The notes beneath the pieces were generated by a model. The model was not told the origin of the DNA. It saw only the letters and a list, made by a program, of their open reading frames with translations, and searched no databases. This document shows positions 9,926-19,690 of a stretch of DNA of 64,000 nt, piece after piece. Position 1 is the stretch's first letter. Every line of letters starts with the position of its first letter. Position numbers and translations under genes: made by a program. Origin of the DNA: Gammaproteobacteria bacterium (GTDB lineage Bacteria > Pseudomonadota > Gammaproteobacteria > Steroidobacterales > Steroidobacteraceae); NCBI GenBank assembly GCA_027366635.1, contig DAHXNE010000017.1, forward strand, positions 1 to 64,000. Direction: 5' to 3'.

Positions 9926-11236
9926 CTACTGCTGCAAAAGTCGCGCCCGCAGGGAGTCGTAGATCGGCTCGTCACCGAGCAGCGTCGGCACGAGCATCGC
10001 GGTGAAGCACGCCACCATCATCGGCAGCAGCATCGAGACGTTGCCGGTCATCTCGGTTACCAACACGATGCCGGTGATCGGGGCACGCACGATCCCGGTG
10101 AACAGCGCGGCCATCGCGACCAGCGCGAACCCCATCGGCTGGATGGCCATACCCGGCAGCGCGAGCGCGCACAGCTTGCCGATCCACAGTCCGAGCACGG
10201 CGCCGAGAACGAGCAGTGGAGCGAACAATCCGCCGGGAGTCCGCACGCCGTAGGAGCAGGAGATCATGGCGAGGCGCAGCAGGTAGATGCCGGGAAGAAT
10301 CGCCAGTGTGCCGATCCCGTCGAGCGCACTCTGGGTGAGCGGATCGCCGCCGCCGACCATCGCCGGGGCAAACCAGGCGACTGCGGCGATTGCCGCTCCT
10401 ACCAGCGCGGCGCGCACCTCTATGGGCCAGGCGGCGAAGCGGTCCGATGTGCTCAATCCCCACAGCAGCGTCCGGTTGTAGGACACGCCGGCGAAACCTG
10501 CGGCGACCCCCAGCAGCAGAAACAGCGGCTGGTGCGAAAAGCTCGGTGCCGCCAGGGCGTGTACCGTGAAGTCCGGCTGATTGCCGAGGATCAGGCGCTG
10601 GACCCAGATCGCCGCGGCGGACGCCGCGATCGCCGCGATCGCGATGCGCGGCTCGAAGCGCTTGACCAACTCTTCGAGCACGAAAACAGCGCCCGCGATG
10701 GGGGCGTTGAATGCAGTGGCGAGTCCCGCTCCCGCGCCTGCCGCCAGCAGAACCCGGCAATCCGCCCAATTGCGCCGGAACCACCTTCCGGCGTGATACG
10801 CGATGCTGGCGCCCATCTGGATACTCGGCCCCTCACGCCCGAGCGCGAGGCCGGAGCCGATGGCGAGCACCCCGCCGGCGAACTTCACTGGAATCAGATT
10901 CGCCGACGGCGGTGTCAGCTCCCGGTTCAACTCGGCTTCGACCTGCGGAATCCCGCTGCCCGAGGCATGCGGCGCAAAGCGCCGTACCATCCAGGCGGCC
11001 AACGCGGCGCCGAACGCGAGCAGCGCCAACAGCAGTACGAACCCGCCGAAGCTCCAGCCATGCAACCAAACGATCGCCTGGCCGCGCAGCCGGTCCGCGG
11101 CCTCGAGCGCGAGCCGGAACAGCGCCCCGATCAGTCCGGCGCCGATTCCTCCGAGCACGGCGACCACCGACAGCACGAGCAGGTTGCCCGGCGGTTCCTG
11201 CTGCGGCTCATCCTTTTGCTTCGAACTGTCTGTCAT
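9926..11236 (-). CDS. ClC-type chloride channel / H+-Cl- antiporter
   Basis: 436 aa, about ten or more hydrophobic helices. Selectivity-filter motifs are present: GSGIPQVE, GREGPSIQMG with the gating glutamate, and the GGLFAPLLVLG-type segment. The LEELVKRF segment carries glutamates where the proton-path glutamate of bacterial exchangers lies, so an antiporter is more likely than a channel. No C-terminal CBS domain is present. The ATG at 11236 (MTDSSKQ) was chosen over an extension to 11320, which adds 28 non-conserved residues. It is convergent with ubiA. Confidence 0.92.
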   Translation of the reverse strand: MTDSSKQKDEPQQEPPGNLLVLSVVAVLGGIGAGLIGALFRLALEAADRLRGQAIVWLHGWSFGGFVLLLALLAFGAALAAWMVRRFAPHASGSGIPQVEAELNRELTPPSANLIPVKFAGGVLAIGSGLALGREGPSIQMGASIAYHAGRWFRRNWADCRVLLAAGAGAGLATAFNAPIAGAVFVLEELVKRFEPRIAIAAIAASAAAIWVQRLILGNQPDFTVHALAAPSFSHQPLFLLLGVAAGFAGVSYNRTLLWGLSTSDRFAAWPIEVRAALVGAAIAAVAWFAPAMVGGGDPLTQSALDGIGTLAILPGIYLLRLAMISCSYGVRTPGGLFAPLLVLGAVLGLWIGKLCALALPGMAIQPMGFALVAMAALFTGIVRAPITGIVLVTEMTGNVSMLLPMMVACFTAMLVPTLLGDEPIYDSLRARLLQQ

Positions 11237-11644
11237 GGGCTGCCCTCGGGTCCAGATCGTCGGGAAGACGCCGGGCTCCGCCACCGGCGGGAACGAGCCT
11301 AAAAGCACTTCGGCATGCATGCCGAAGACTCGACGGCGCGCAATTTTGCCGCCGCATCGCCCGCAGTCTCAAGCGCTTCGCGCCGCAGAATATCGCGTGC
11401 GCGACGCGGATGGAAATTCCAGTGTCGCCGCTGCAAACGGCGGACTCCAAGAGCGGCGGTCATCGCTTCGATGCCCCTGCGCGAGACTGCGCGGCAGTAC
11501 AGGATCCACGCATTTGCGACCGTGCCGGACACGAGGCCGCGCGCCCGCTCTGCGGGCCGAGCGGCCCGACTGCCGGCCCGCGGCCGAAGTCTCTGTAGGC
11601 AGAGCGCCGTGAATTGAGTAGAGTTCCACCGGGGTGGTGCCGCG
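11237..11644. other. 408-bp intergenic region between the ClC and dgkA genes
   Basis: No convincing gene is seen. A minus-strand open frame of 77 codons (11299-11532, GTG start) has a mixed codon pattern and no recognised domain. The region contains a perfect 20-bp palindrome (11308-11327, listed separately) and must hold the divergent promoters of the flanking genes. Confidence 0.5.
11308..11327. promoter_or_regulatory. Perfect 20-bp palindrome upstream of the ClC gene
   Basis: CTTCGGCATGCATGCCGAAG is a perfect inverted repeat with no spacer, 72 bp upstream of the ClC start. The lack of a loop and of a T-run argues against a terminator; a dimeric repressor site is a fair guess. No regulator gene is adjacent. 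Confidence 0.4.
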
Positions 11645-12043
11645 ATGACGACCCGACGGGCTGCGGCCGATACGTACTTGAGCGATCAGAAAAACCAATC
11701 GTTTGTCCGTCGCCTTGGCTTCGCGCTGGCCGGCTTGGGGCATGCCGTGCGGATCGAGCGCAGCCTGCGCACCCAGGCTGTCGCCTTCGGGCTGGTCGTG
11801 GCCGCGCTGATCGTGCTGCGACCCGGGCCCCTGTGGTGGGCGGTCGTGATGCTGGCCAGTGCCGGGGTGCTGGCGGCGGAACTGTTCAACACCGCGCTCG
11901 AGGCGCTGGCCGATCATCTGCATCCCGAGCAACATCCGCACATCCGCATCGTCAAGGATTGCGCGGCGGCCGCCGTGCTGGTCGCGACGTTCGGCGCCCT
12001 GGCGGTGGGCATCGCGCTCGCAGTGCATCTGCTGTGGCGCTGA
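11645..12043 (+). CDS. dgkA: Diacylglycerol kinase (DgkA type)
   Basis: 132 aa, a small three-helix membrane enzyme that phosphorylates diacylglycerol released during membrane-derived glycan synthesis. The family signature [15 protein letters not shown] (E-x-x-N-T-A-x-E) holds the catalytic Glu and Asn, and the N-terminal amphipathic part [20 protein letters not shown] is typical. Hydrophobic stretches lie at about 48-60, 63-80 and 107-130. The gene stands alone, followed by 142 bp before bioB. Confidence 0.94.
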   Translation: MTTRRAAADTYLSDQKNQSFVRRLGFALAGLGHAVRIERSLRTQAVAFGLVVAALIVLRPGPLWWAVVMLASAGVLAAELFNTALEALADHLHPEQHPHIRIVKDCAAAAVLVATFGALAVGIALAVHLLWR

Positions 12044-12185
12044 CCGACGCGGCCGGGATGCCGGCGCACGAGCTGTGGTTACGTTTTGCGCAATCGTCGA
12101 CTGGGATGCGGTCTGCAGGTTGACATTCGCTCCCCGCGCCGCGACCATGACTGCATCGCAAATCGTTCCACCGCCCGGAGCGCTC

Positions 12186-13220
12186 ATGAGTTCATCCCAC
12201 GCCGTTCGCGGCGCGATTCGCCACGATTGGACACTGCCTGAGGTCGAGGCGCTGTTCGCGTTGCCGCTGATCGATCTGCTGCTGCAGGCCCAGCAGGTGC
12301 ACCGGGCGCATCACGAGCCGAACACGGTGCAGATGAGCACGCTGCTGTCGATCAAAACTGGCGCCTGTCCCGAGGATTGCGCGTATTGCCCGCAGAGCGT
12401 GCGCTACGAGACGGGCGTGCAGCGTGACGCGCTGATGGAGATTGGAGCCGTGCGCGAGTGCGCCGAGCGCGCCAAGGCCGCCGGCGCGACACGCTTCTGC
12501 ATGGGCGCGGCGTACCGCTCGCCGAAGGCCCGCGAGCTTCAGGCCATCGTCGCGATGGTGCGCGAGGTCCGCTCGCTCGGGCTCGAGACCTGTGCGACGC
12601 TCGGCATGCTGACGCCGGATCAGGCCCGCACGCTGAAGGATGCCGGTCTGGATTACTACAACCACAACCTCGACACGTCGGCCGAGTTTTACGGCGAGAT
12701 CATCAGCACGCGGACCTATCGAGACCGGCTCGACACCCTCGAGGCGGTGCGCGCGGCGGGCCTGAAGGTTTGCTGCGGCGGCATCCTCGGCATGGGCGAG
12801 ACGCTGGCCGACCGCGCCAACCTGCTGCGCACGCTCGCCAATCTGCCGGAGCATCCCGAGAGCGTGCCGATCAACCAACTCGTGCCGGTACCGGGCACGC
12901 CGCTGGCCGAGCGCGCCCCGCCGGATGCGTTCGAGTTCATCCGGGCGATCGCGGTGGCGCGCCTGCTGCTGCCGCGCGCGCACGTGCGTCTCTCGGCCGG
13001 TCGCGACGCCATGAGTGATGAGATGCAGGCGCTGTGTTTCATGGCCGGCGCCAACTCCATCTTCTACGGCGAGAAGCTGCTCACCACGGGCAACCCCGAT
13101 GTCGCGCGGGATCGGCGGCTCTTTGAGCGGCTCGGACTGCGTGCCGAGGCTGTCGCAACCGAGGAGCAGGCGCCGCGGCGTGCCGCGGCTCACCTGTCCC
13201 ATGCAGAGACAACCGCTTGA
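12186..13220 (+). CDS. bioB: Biotin synthase
   Basis: 344 aa radical-SAM enzyme that inserts sulfur into dethiobiotin. The 4Fe-4S cluster motif [13 protein letters not shown] (C-x3-C-x2-C) is present, with [27 protein letters not shown] and VRLSAGR, which supplies the Arg ligand of the 2Fe-2S cluster. The ATG at 12186 has a GGAG site 5 bp upstream; the alternative ATG at 12147 has none. First gene of a bioBFHCD run. Its 3' end overlaps bioF by 20 bp. Confidence 0.96.
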   Translation: MSSSHAVRGAIRHDWTLPEVEALFALPLIDLLLQAQQVHRAHHEPNTVQMSTLLSIKTGACPEDCAYCPQSVRYETGVQRDALMEIGAVRECAERAKAAGATRFCMGAAYRSPKARELQAIVAMVREVRSLGLETCATLGMLTPDQARTLKDAGLDYYNHNLDTSAEFYGEIISTRTYRDRLDTLEAVRAAGLKVCCGGILGMGETLADRANLLRTLANLPEHPESVPINQLVPVPGTPLAERAPPDAFEFIRAIAVARLLLPRAHVRLSAGRDAMSDEMQALCFMAGANSIFYGEKLLTTGNPDVARDRRLFERLGLRAEAVATEEQAPRRAAAHLSHAETTA

Positions 13221-14394
13221 GCCGCTGCTCGAGCGGCTCGAGCGTGCCGATCTGCGCCGCCGCCGGCGCACGATCGAACGTCTGGCGGCGCCGGGCAGCC
13301 GCGCCGAACTGATCGTCGCGGGCCGCCGTCTCGTCGATTTCAGCAGCAATGATTACCTGGGCCTCGCCGCGCATCCGGAGCCGGCCGCGGCCATGGCCGA
13401 ATGTGCCGCGCGCTGCGGAGCCGGCACCGGCGCCTCGCACCTGATCAGCGGACACGGCGCCGAGCACGCGGCGCTCGAGGAGGAGCTGGCGGCATACACC
13501 GGCCGCGAGCGCGCGTTGTTGTTCTCGACCGGTTACATGGCCAACCTCAGTGTACTCGGCGCGCTCGCGGACCGAGGCGAGACAGTGCTGCTCGATCGAC
13601 TGAGTCACGCTTCGCTCATCGACGGGGCGTTGCTTTCCGGCGCCCGGCTCAGGCGCTTCGCGCATGCCGATGTTGCTGCGGCCGAGCACTGCCTGGGCGT
13701 CGGCCCGGAGCCGGTAACCGTACTCGCTACCGATGGCGTGTTCAGCATGGACGGTGACGTGGCGCCGCTAACGGCGCTTGCGCGTCTCGCGCAGGCGCGC
13801 AACGTATGGTTCGTTGTCGACGATGCCCATGGTCTGGGCGTGGTGGGGCCGACAGGCAGGGGTGCCGTGGAAATGCACGGTCTCTCGGCCGACGCTGTCC
13901 CCGTGTTGGTCGGGACGCTGGGTAAGGCATTCGGGTCGTTCGGCGCGTTCGTCGCCGGTAGCGCCGCCCTCATCGAGCTGCTCGTGCAGAAGGCTCGGCC
14001 GTACGTCTACACGACCGCCTTGCCACAGCCGATTGCCGCCGCTACGCGTGCCGCGCTACGCGTCGCGCAGCGTGAGCCTTGGCGCCGGGAAAGGGCGCTC
14101 GCCCTCACGGCGCGCTTCCGGGCCGCTGCCGCCAGCGCCGGCGTGCCGCTGGCCGAGTCGAGCACGCCCATTCAGCCGATTCGCTGCGGCGGCGCGCGCG
14201 CGGCGTTGGAGGCTCAGCGGGCGCTGGTCGAGGCGGGCTTCTGGGTGGTGGCGATTCGCGCTCCGACGGTGCCGGCTGGTCAGGAACGGCTCCGTGTCAC
14301 GCTGAGCGCGGCTCACCACGAGAATCAGGTCGATGCACTGGTCGAGGCCCTGGCACGGATTTGGGCGCAGGTACGGCCGGAGGCGTGCGCATGA
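13201..14394 (+). CDS. bioF: 8-Amino-7-oxononanoate synthase
   Basis: 397 aa PLP enzyme that condenses pimeloyl-ACP with alanine. Motifs seen: [11 protein letters not shown], the glycine-rich [21 protein letters not shown] and [12 protein letters not shown] with the PLP lysine. The ATG at 13201 lies inside the end of bioB (20-bp overlap), and its own stop overlaps bioH by 4 bp. The length is close to the usual 385-400 aa. Confidence 0.96.
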   Translation: MQRQPLEPLLERLERADLRRRRRTIERLAAPGSRAELIVAGRRLVDFSSNDYLGLAAHPEPAAAMAECAARCGAGTGASHLISGHGAEHAALEEELAAYTGRERALLFSTGYMANLSVLGALADRGETVLLDRLSHASLIDGALLSGARLRRFAHADVAAAEHCLGVGPEPVTVLATDGVFSMDGDVAPLTALARLAQARNVWFVVDDAHGLGVVGPTGRGAVEMHGLSADAVPVLVGTLGKAFGSFGAFVAGSAALIELLVQKARPYVYTTALPQPIAAATRAALRVAQREPWRRERALALTARFRAAAASAGVPLAESSTPIQPIRCGGARAALEAQRALVEAGFWVVAIRAPTVPAGQERLRVTLSAAHHENQVDALVEALARIWAQVRPEACA

Positions 14395-15188
14395 GCGCAC
14401 TTCATCTGGAGATTCGCGGCCACGGCGCACCGTTGGTGCTGCTGCATGGCTGGGGATTGAACGTGCGCGTGTGGGATGCGTTGGCGCCGGCCCTCGAGGT
14501 GCACCGCCAGCTGGTTGCCGTCGACCTGCCCGGCCACGGACGCAGCCCCTGGCGGCCCGACCGCGCCGACCTGAGCGCGCAGCTCGACTGGATCGGGCGC
14601 ACGGTCGCGGCGCGCATCGGCCCCGCGCCTTACGCACTGCTCGGCTGGTCGCTGGGCGCCCAGTTGGCGCTGCGGTGGGCCGCGCAGTTACCCGCGGACC
14701 TGCATCCGCCGACGCATCTGGTCTTGATTGCCGCCACCCCACGCTTTACGGCTGGCCCCGATTGGCCGCATGGCACCCCGGAGGCGCGGCTGTTGCGTAT
14801 GGCCGAGGGTCTCCAGAGCGACTATAGGCAGACCGTGAGCGACTTTCTCGAGCTGCAGGTGCGTGGCAGCGCTGCCGGTGAGGCGGTGCTCGAACGGCTG
14901 CGCGCGGCGTTGTTCACCCACGGCGAGGCTGTCCCAGAGGCGCTCACCGCTGATCTCGCGTTGCTGCGTACGACGGATTTGCGCGGTGGGCTCGGAGAGA
15001 TCGATACCCCGACGCTCGTGCTCGCCGGTCAGTATGACCGGGTCGTACCCCCCACGGCTTCCCGGGCGCTGGCGGCGGCGATGCCGCATGCGAGTCTGGT
15101 CGAAATCCACCGCGGCGCGCATGCGCCGTTTCTCTCTCACACCGCCGAAGTCGCGGCACTGCTTGCGCAGTTTCTGACCCCGACATGA
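14391..15188 (+). CDS. bioH: Pimeloyl-ACP methyl ester esterase
   Basis: 265 aa alpha/beta hydrolase. It releases pimeloyl-ACP from its methyl ester, ending the BioC-protected elongation. The nucleophile elbow is GWSLGAQ, the acid lies in GQYDRVVPP and the histidine in RGAHAPFLSH; the oxyanion HGWG motif is near the N-terminus. Its place between bioF and bioC, with 4-bp overlaps on both sides, fixes the assignment within a very large family. Confidence 0.93.
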   Translation: MSALHLEIRGHGAPLVLLHGWGLNVRVWDALAPALEVHRQLVAVDLPGHGRSPWRPDRADLSAQLDWIGRTVAARIGPAPYALLGWSLGAQLALRWAAQLPADLHPPTHLVLIAATPRFTAGPDWPHGTPEARLLRMAEGLQSDYRQTVSDFLELQVRGSAAGEAVLERLRAALFTHGEAVPEALTADLALLRTTDLRGGLGEIDTPTLVLAGQYDRVVPPTASRALAAAMPHASLVEIHRGAHAPFLSHTAEVAALLAQFLTPT

Positions 15189-16120
15189 ATGAGCCGAACC
15201 CGTTCGAGCTCGAGCGTGCCAGCGTGCGTGAGGCGTTCGATCGCGCCGGCTTGCGCTACGAGGCCGCCGCGCTCCTGCAGGCCAGGGTCGCCGAGGAGCT
15301 GCTGGCGCGCCTGGCGCCTTTCGCGTTCGCTCCCGATGTGGTGCTCGACCTCGGCGCGGGAACCGGCCGCGCGACCCGGCGGCTGAAGCGGCTCTACCGG
15401 CGTGCGTGTGTCGTGGCGCTCGATCTGTCGCCCGGAATGCTTCAACAGGCGGCGCGCCATCAAACGCTGCTACGTCGCTTCAAGCGCGTGTGTGCCGATG
15501 CCGCCCGTCTGCCGCTGGTGGCGCAGAGCGTCGATGTGATTTTCAGCAACCTGATGCTGCAGTGGTGCGATCCGCCGGACGAGGCGTTCGCGGAGGCGCG
15601 CCGCGTGCTCAAGCCGCGCGGTTTCTTTGCGTTCAGCACCTTTGGTCCGGACACGTTGCGGGAGCTGCGCACGGCATGGGGTGAGGACGGCCGTACGCAC
15701 GTCAACCGTTTCTTGGACATGCACGACGTCGGCGACGCGCTGATGCGTGTGGGATTCAGCGAGCCGGTGTTGGACGTGGAGCGCGTGACCGTGACCTACC
15801 AGGATGCGCTCACACTCATGCGCGATTTGAAGGCCATCGGGGCGCACAACGTCACCGCAGGCCGTGCCCGCTCCCTGACCGGCAAGAATCGTCTGCGCGG
15901 CACGTTGGAGCGCTACGAGACATACCGGCGCGACGGGCGGCTGCCGGCGACTTACGAGGTCATCTATGGGGCGGCATGGGCCGGCCGCGAGCGGGACGAA
16001 CACCTGTCCCCGCCGGGAGCGCCGCCACCACGCATGGACGGCGGCGCTGGTCTTGCGCCCGCGCCTGCCGGCGAAGTACGGGTCCCACTGTCGCGCATCC
16101 GTCGCAGGAAGCGATCATGA
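15185..16120 (+). CDS. bioC: Malonyl-ACP O-methyltransferase
   Basis: 311 aa SAM-dependent methyltransferase that primes biotin synthesis by methylating malonyl-ACP. SAM motif I is VVLDLGAGTGRATRRL, followed by VVALDLSPGML. BioC-type features are SNLMLQWCD, FSTFGPDTLRELR and the C-terminal YEVIYGAAWA, then a Pro-rich and basic tail ending SRIRRRKRS. It overlaps bioH and bioD by 4 bp each. Confidence 0.94.
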   Translation: MNEPNPFELERASVREAFDRAGLRYEAAALLQARVAEELLARLAPFAFAPDVVLDLGAGTGRATRRLKRLYRRACVVALDLSPGMLQQAARHQTLLRRFKRVCADAARLPLVAQSVDVIFSNLMLQWCDPPDEAFAEARRVLKPRGFFAFSTFGPDTLRELRTAWGEDGRTHVNRFLDMHDVGDALMRVGFSEPVLDVERVTVTYQDALTLMRDLKAIGAHNVTAGRARSLTGKNRLRGTLERYETYRRDGRLPATYEVIYGAAWAGRERDEHLSPPGAPPPRMDGGAGLAPAPAGEVRVPLSRIRRRKRS

Positions 16121-16800
16121 ACGCACGGGGGTATTTCGTGACCGGCACCGACACCGGCGTCGGGAAAACGCTGTTCTCGGCGGCCCTGACGCGCGCGTTG
16201 GCCCGCAGCGGAGTGCGGGTCGCGGTGATGAAGCCCGTCGCTTCGGGCGCAGTGCGCACCGCGGATGGTCTGCGCAGCGAGGATGCGCTGGCGCTCATGG
16301 CCGAAGCCAGCGTCACGGCGCCCTATGAGACCGTGAATCCATACTGTTTCCCGCCGCCCATCTCCCCGCACATTGCGGCGGCCCAGGCCAACCTGCAGAT
16401 CGACTTGGACGTGCTGCGGGCCCGTTACGCCGAGCTCGTCGCAACGGCCGACTGTGTCATCGTCGAGGGCGCCGGCGGCTGGCTCGCGCCCATTACCACC
16501 ACGGAGAGCATGGCCGATATCGCCCGCGTCCTCGCGGTGCCCGTGATTCTCGTGGTGGGCATGCGCCTGGGCTGCCTGAATCACGCCTTGCTGACGTACG
16601 AGTCCATCGCTGCCCGCGCGGCAAACTTCGCCGGATGGGTGGCGAACGGCGTCGACCCGGCGATGGAATGCGCCGCCGAGAATCGCCGGACACTGTGCGC
16701 CCGGCTCGGCGAGCCGCTGGCGCAGATCCCGGCGCTGGAGCGCGCGGACGCGCTGCCGGATCTCAGCGCGGCGGCCGCCCGGCTGCTGCTGCGGTCTTGA
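16117..16800 (+). CDS. bioD: Dethiobiotin synthetase
   Basis: 227 aa. It closes the ureido ring of biotin using ATP and CO2. The P-loop GTDTGVGKT is at residues 9-17, with KPVASG and [13 protein letters not shown] typical of the family. The ATG at 16117 overlaps the bioC stop and follows an AGGA site. bioA, the remaining late-step gene, is not in the window. Confidence 0.95.
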   Translation: MNARGYFVTGTDTGVGKTLFSAALTRALARSGVRVAVMKPVASGAVRTADGLRSEDALALMAEASVTAPYETVNPYCFPPPISPHIAAAQANLQIDLDVLRARYAELVATADCVIVEGAGGWLAPITTTESMADIARVLAVPVILVVGMRLGCLNHALLTYESIAARAANFAGWVANGVDPAMECAAENRRTLCARLGEPLAQIPALERADALPDLSAAAARLLLRS

Positions 16801-17041
16801 ATCATGCCGCGCGGCGCAATCGGGGTCCCTGGCGGCCGCAGCCGGGGTGATGGCTCGTTCTGAGCCTGCGCCGCCCGGCGAGCTGATCGCGGCCGCCCTG
16901 GGCGCCATGTGCGCACCTGATGCGATACGATACTTGCCATGTTCGAGAGAGTATTCCCGTGATCCGCCCCTCCCGCAAACGCCGCCTGCCCGGATTCCCG
17001 CTGTCCGCCCCGCCGCGGGGCGCCACAGGTGGAGCGCGCGC

Positions 17042-17968
17042 GTGAACACTCGCCCGTCCGCGCTGGCCCGCCCCGCGCCCGTGCTCTGGCGCCGGTATTT
17101 GGAGCTGACCAAGCCCCGGATCGTCGCGCTGATCACCTTTACGGCTCTGGTCGGGACGTTGTTGGCAAGCCCCGGCTGGCCGCCGCTGCGCGCCGCGCTG
17201 TGGGGCACGCTCGGGATTGCGCTCGCTGCCGCATGCGCCGCGGCCATCAATCACGTGCTCGACCGGCGGATCGACGAGCAGATGTCGCGCACGCGCTCGC
17301 GGCCCTTGCCGCGCGGAGAGCTCACCGAGCGCAACGCCTTGATGTTCGCCACCGCGCTCGGCGTGCTCGCCATGATCATCCTGTCGTTGCTGGTCAATCC
17401 GCTGACCGCCGTGCTGACGTTCTTCTCGCTGATCGGCTATGCCGTGATCTACACCGCCTGGCTCAAGCGCGCCACGTCGCAGAACATCGTGATCGGCGGG
17501 GCTGCGGGCGCTGCGCCGCCGGTGCTCGGCTGGGCCGCGGTGACCAATACGGTCGATCCGCATGCGTTGCTGCTGTTCCTCATCATCTTCGTGTGGACGC
17601 CGCCGCATTTCTGGTCGCTGGCCATCGCGCGCAAGGACGAGTACGCGCGCGCCGGCATTCCGATGCTGCCGGTCACGCATGGCGTGGAATATACGCGGCT
17701 ACAGGTGCTGCTCTACTCGGTGCTGCTGGTGGTCGTGACACTGTTGCCGTTCATCATCGGCATGAGCGGGCTGATCTATTTGGTCGCGGCGCTGGCGCTC
17801 GGGGCGCGCTTTCTCTATTACGCCTGGCGCTTGAAGTTCACGCGGCGGCCGGAGCTGCCAATGCGCCTGTTCCGCTATTCCATCAGCTATCTGATGTGGC
17901 TGTTTGCGGCGCTGCTGATCGATCATTACCTGCCGACGACACGGTTGCTGGCGCTGGTTCGCGCTTAA
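17042..17968 (+). CDS. cyoE: Protoheme IX farnesyltransferase
   Basis: 308 aa membrane prenyltransferase that makes heme O for terminal oxidases. The signature segments are [31 protein letters not shown] and the second motif with [13 protein letters not shown] and [12 protein letters not shown]. About eight hydrophobic helices follow. The GTG at 17042 has a GGTGGAG site upstream. The open frame extends back to 16847, but that part is low-complexity and non-hydrophobic. No oxidase subunit genes are adjacent. Its last 86 bp overlap a convergent gene. Confidence 0.93.
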   Translation: MNTRPSALARPAPVLWRRYLELTKPRIVALITFTALVGTLLASPGWPPLRAALWGTLGIALAAACAAAINHVLDRRIDEQMSRTRSRPLPRGELTERNALMFATALGVLAMIILSLLVNPLTAVLTFFSLIGYAVIYTAWLKRATSQNIVIGGAAGAAPPVLGWAAVTNTVDPHALLLFLIIFVWTPPHFWSLAIARKDEYARAGIPMLPVTHGVEYTRLQVLLYSVLLVVVTLLPFIIGMSGLIYLVAALALGARFLYYAWRLKFTRRPELPMRLFRYSISYLMWLFAALLIDHYLPTTRLLALVRA

Positions 17969-18389
17969 GCAGGATCTCCCACGAGGACAGCTGCCGGGCG
18001 CCGAGCAGCAGCGCGCCCGAGGCTTGATAGTGCTCAGGGTCGACCCGGGCGTAGTGCTCGGCGCCGTGGTAGCCATTGGCCTCGGACTGATAGATCGATA
18101 CGATGCACCGCTCGAGCAGGCAGAACGTGCCCTGGAGCTTTCCGAGCGCGGCGTTTTCCGAGATCCACCGCAGGCAGGCGCCTTTCTTCGCGGGCGGCTC
18201 GATCGAGTAGGCGTTGCGGAACTCCACGGGTGGGGAGCCCAGGACCCTGAGCGACCCGGCTATCAGCCAGCAGTCGCTCTGGTGCGTTACCTCCGTGTGC
18301 CATTGCGCCGGCAGCGGCTCGCCATCCTCGCGCCAGAAGGTGCCGGTGCCGGTCCAGACGCCAGGCTCGAGCAGATAAGTGTGGTTCAT
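17883..18389 (-). CDS. Conserved-looking protein of unknown function
   Basis: 168 aa, no signal peptide or membrane segment. The core reads as a compact beta-rich domain with many aromatic residues ([38 protein letters not shown]), which suggests a lipocalin- or DUF-like fold, but I do not recognise the family. The last 29 codons overlap the 3' end of cyoE on the other strand, so the C-terminal Ser/Ala-rich tail may be non-conserved. It lies 31 bp after the lacI-type gene on the same strand and may be co-transcribed with it. Confidence 0.6.
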   Translation of the reverse strand: MNHTYLLEPGVWTGTGTFWREDGEPLPAQWHTEVTHQSDCWLIAGSLRVLGSPPVEFRNAYSIEPPAKKGACLRWISENAALGKLQGTFCLLERCIVSIYQSEANGYHGAEHYARVDPEHYQASGALLLGARQLSSWEILLKREPAPATVSSAGNDRSAAPQTATSDS

Positions 18390-18420
18390 CCGGGGCGGTT
18401 CTCCAGGGGTCGGAACGGGC

Positions 18421-19554
18421 TCACCGCGCGCCGTGGGCCGCCGCGGCGCCGCCGCTCGAATCGCGGATCACCAGGCGCGGCGAGAGGATCATGCTCTCGG
18501 CCGCCCGTCCCTCGATCTGGTTGATCAGGCTCTGCACCAGAGTCTCGCCGGCGCGCTTGGTGTCTTGCGACACGGTGGTCAGCGAGGGGCGGGTAACCGC
18601 GCCCATGGGTATGCCGTCGAAGCCCACTACCGCGATGTCCTCTGGAACGCGCCGACCGGCGGCCGTGAGCGCTCCCATGGCGCCAATGGCGATCAAGTCG
18701 CTGGCACCGAATACGGCATCGAATTCCACGCCTCGCTCGAGCAGTCTGTGCAGTCCGGTCGCGCCGGAAACCTCGGTCGAGACGGCCGACACTTGCAGGC
18801 GCCGATCGGCGCCCACGCCGGCATCGTCCAGTGCCGCGCAATAGCCGCGGTATCGGTCGGCCATTTCCGGCGCCGAAGGCTCGATTTCGCCGATGAAGGC
18901 GATGCGTCGGCGACCGAGGCCGATGAGGTGCTCGGCGGCAAGCCGGCCGCCTGCGACGTTGTCGCAGCCGACCGAAACGCCGGGATGATCCGGCAGTACC
19001 TGGCCCCAACGCACCAGATGCGCGCCATGCTCGATCAGCGTCTCGAGGCGCTCGCGATAGGCCATGTAATCGCCGTAGCCGAGCAGGATGATGCCGTCGG
19101 CTTTGTGGCTGTCCTCGTAATCGGCCAGCCAATCTCGCAGCAAGTCCTGGAAGGAGACGAGCAGATCGTAGCCCCGGCGCGAGCAGGTGCGGATGATAGA
19201 GCCCAACATCGGATGGAAAAACGGATTGATCGACGAGTCATCCGTGGTGGGATCCTCGAAGAACAACAGCGCCAGCGTCCCGGCGTGCTTGCGGCGCAGG
19301 CTCGATGCGTTCTTGTCGACGTGGTAGTTGAGTTGGCGGGCCACCTCGAGAATGCGCTCGCGCGTGGCGGGGGAGACCATCGGATCGCCGCGCAGCGCCC
19401 GCGATACGGTCGATTGCGACACGCCCGCCAGGTGGGCGATGTCGATCGAATTGGCCGGATGACGTCTGTCGGGGGTGCGCAACAACTCGGTTTGCGCGGG
19501 AGTGCCGGGCGAGGCGAGTTCAGTTCTTTGCACAGCGCACAAGGCAATTCCCAC
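18421..19554 (-). CDS. LacI-family transcriptional repressor of the maltodextrin locus
   Basis: 377 aa. The helix-turn-helix SIDIAHLAGVSQSTVSRALRG begins at about residue 36, followed by the hinge helix region (ILEVARQLNYHVDKNASSLR) and a periplasmic-binding-protein-like sugar sensor (GGRLAAEHLIGLGRRRIAFIG, VVGFDGIPMG, RPSLTTVSQD). The start is unsure: the GTG at 19554 leaves about 35 extra residues before the HTH, so an internal TTG or GTG may be used. It lies downstream of the GH13 gene on the same strand and most likely controls the sugar genes through the repeated site at 21380, 21452 and 26307. Confidence 0.9.
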   Translation of the reverse strand: MGIALCAVQRTELASPGTPAQTELLRTPDRRHPANSIDIAHLAGVSQSTVSRALRGDPMVSPATRERILEVARQLNYHVDKNASSLRRKHAGTLALLFFEDPTTDDSSINPFFHPMLGSIIRTCSRRGYDLLVSFQDLLRDWLADYEDSHKADGIILLGYGDYMAYRERLETLIEHGAHLVRWGQVLPDHPGVSVGCDNVAGGRLAAEHLIGLGRRRIAFIGEIEPSAPEMADRYRGYCAALDDAGVGADRRLQVSAVSTEVSGATGLHRLLERGVEFDAVFGASDLIAIGAMGALTAAGRRVPEDIAVVGFDGIPMGAVTRPSLTTVSQDTKRAGETLVQSLINQIEGRAAESMILSPRLVIRDSSGGAAAAHGAR

Positions 19555-19690
19555 GGCCTGTCGGCCGCCCCCCGGTCATCGACACGATTCGTCGGCACCT
19601 AGTCTAAGGCAAGAGTACGAACGACCGTAAGGTTAAATCGTTGCGCTCCGGCAACACAAGCCTCGGGCCTTTCGGAACCGGCAAAGAAGA

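Noticed and set aside
11299-11532. Possible 77-aa gene upstream of the ClC antiporter
   Set aside because: GTG start without ribosome site, mixed third-position composition and no recognised motif; kept only as a note in the intergenic entry.
16959-17045. 28-codon open frame (GTG start) ending in a GTGA overlap with cyoE, a possible leader peptide
   Set aside because: The product is a low-complexity Pro/Arg-rich string, has no clear ribosome site, and such short frames are common at this GC content.
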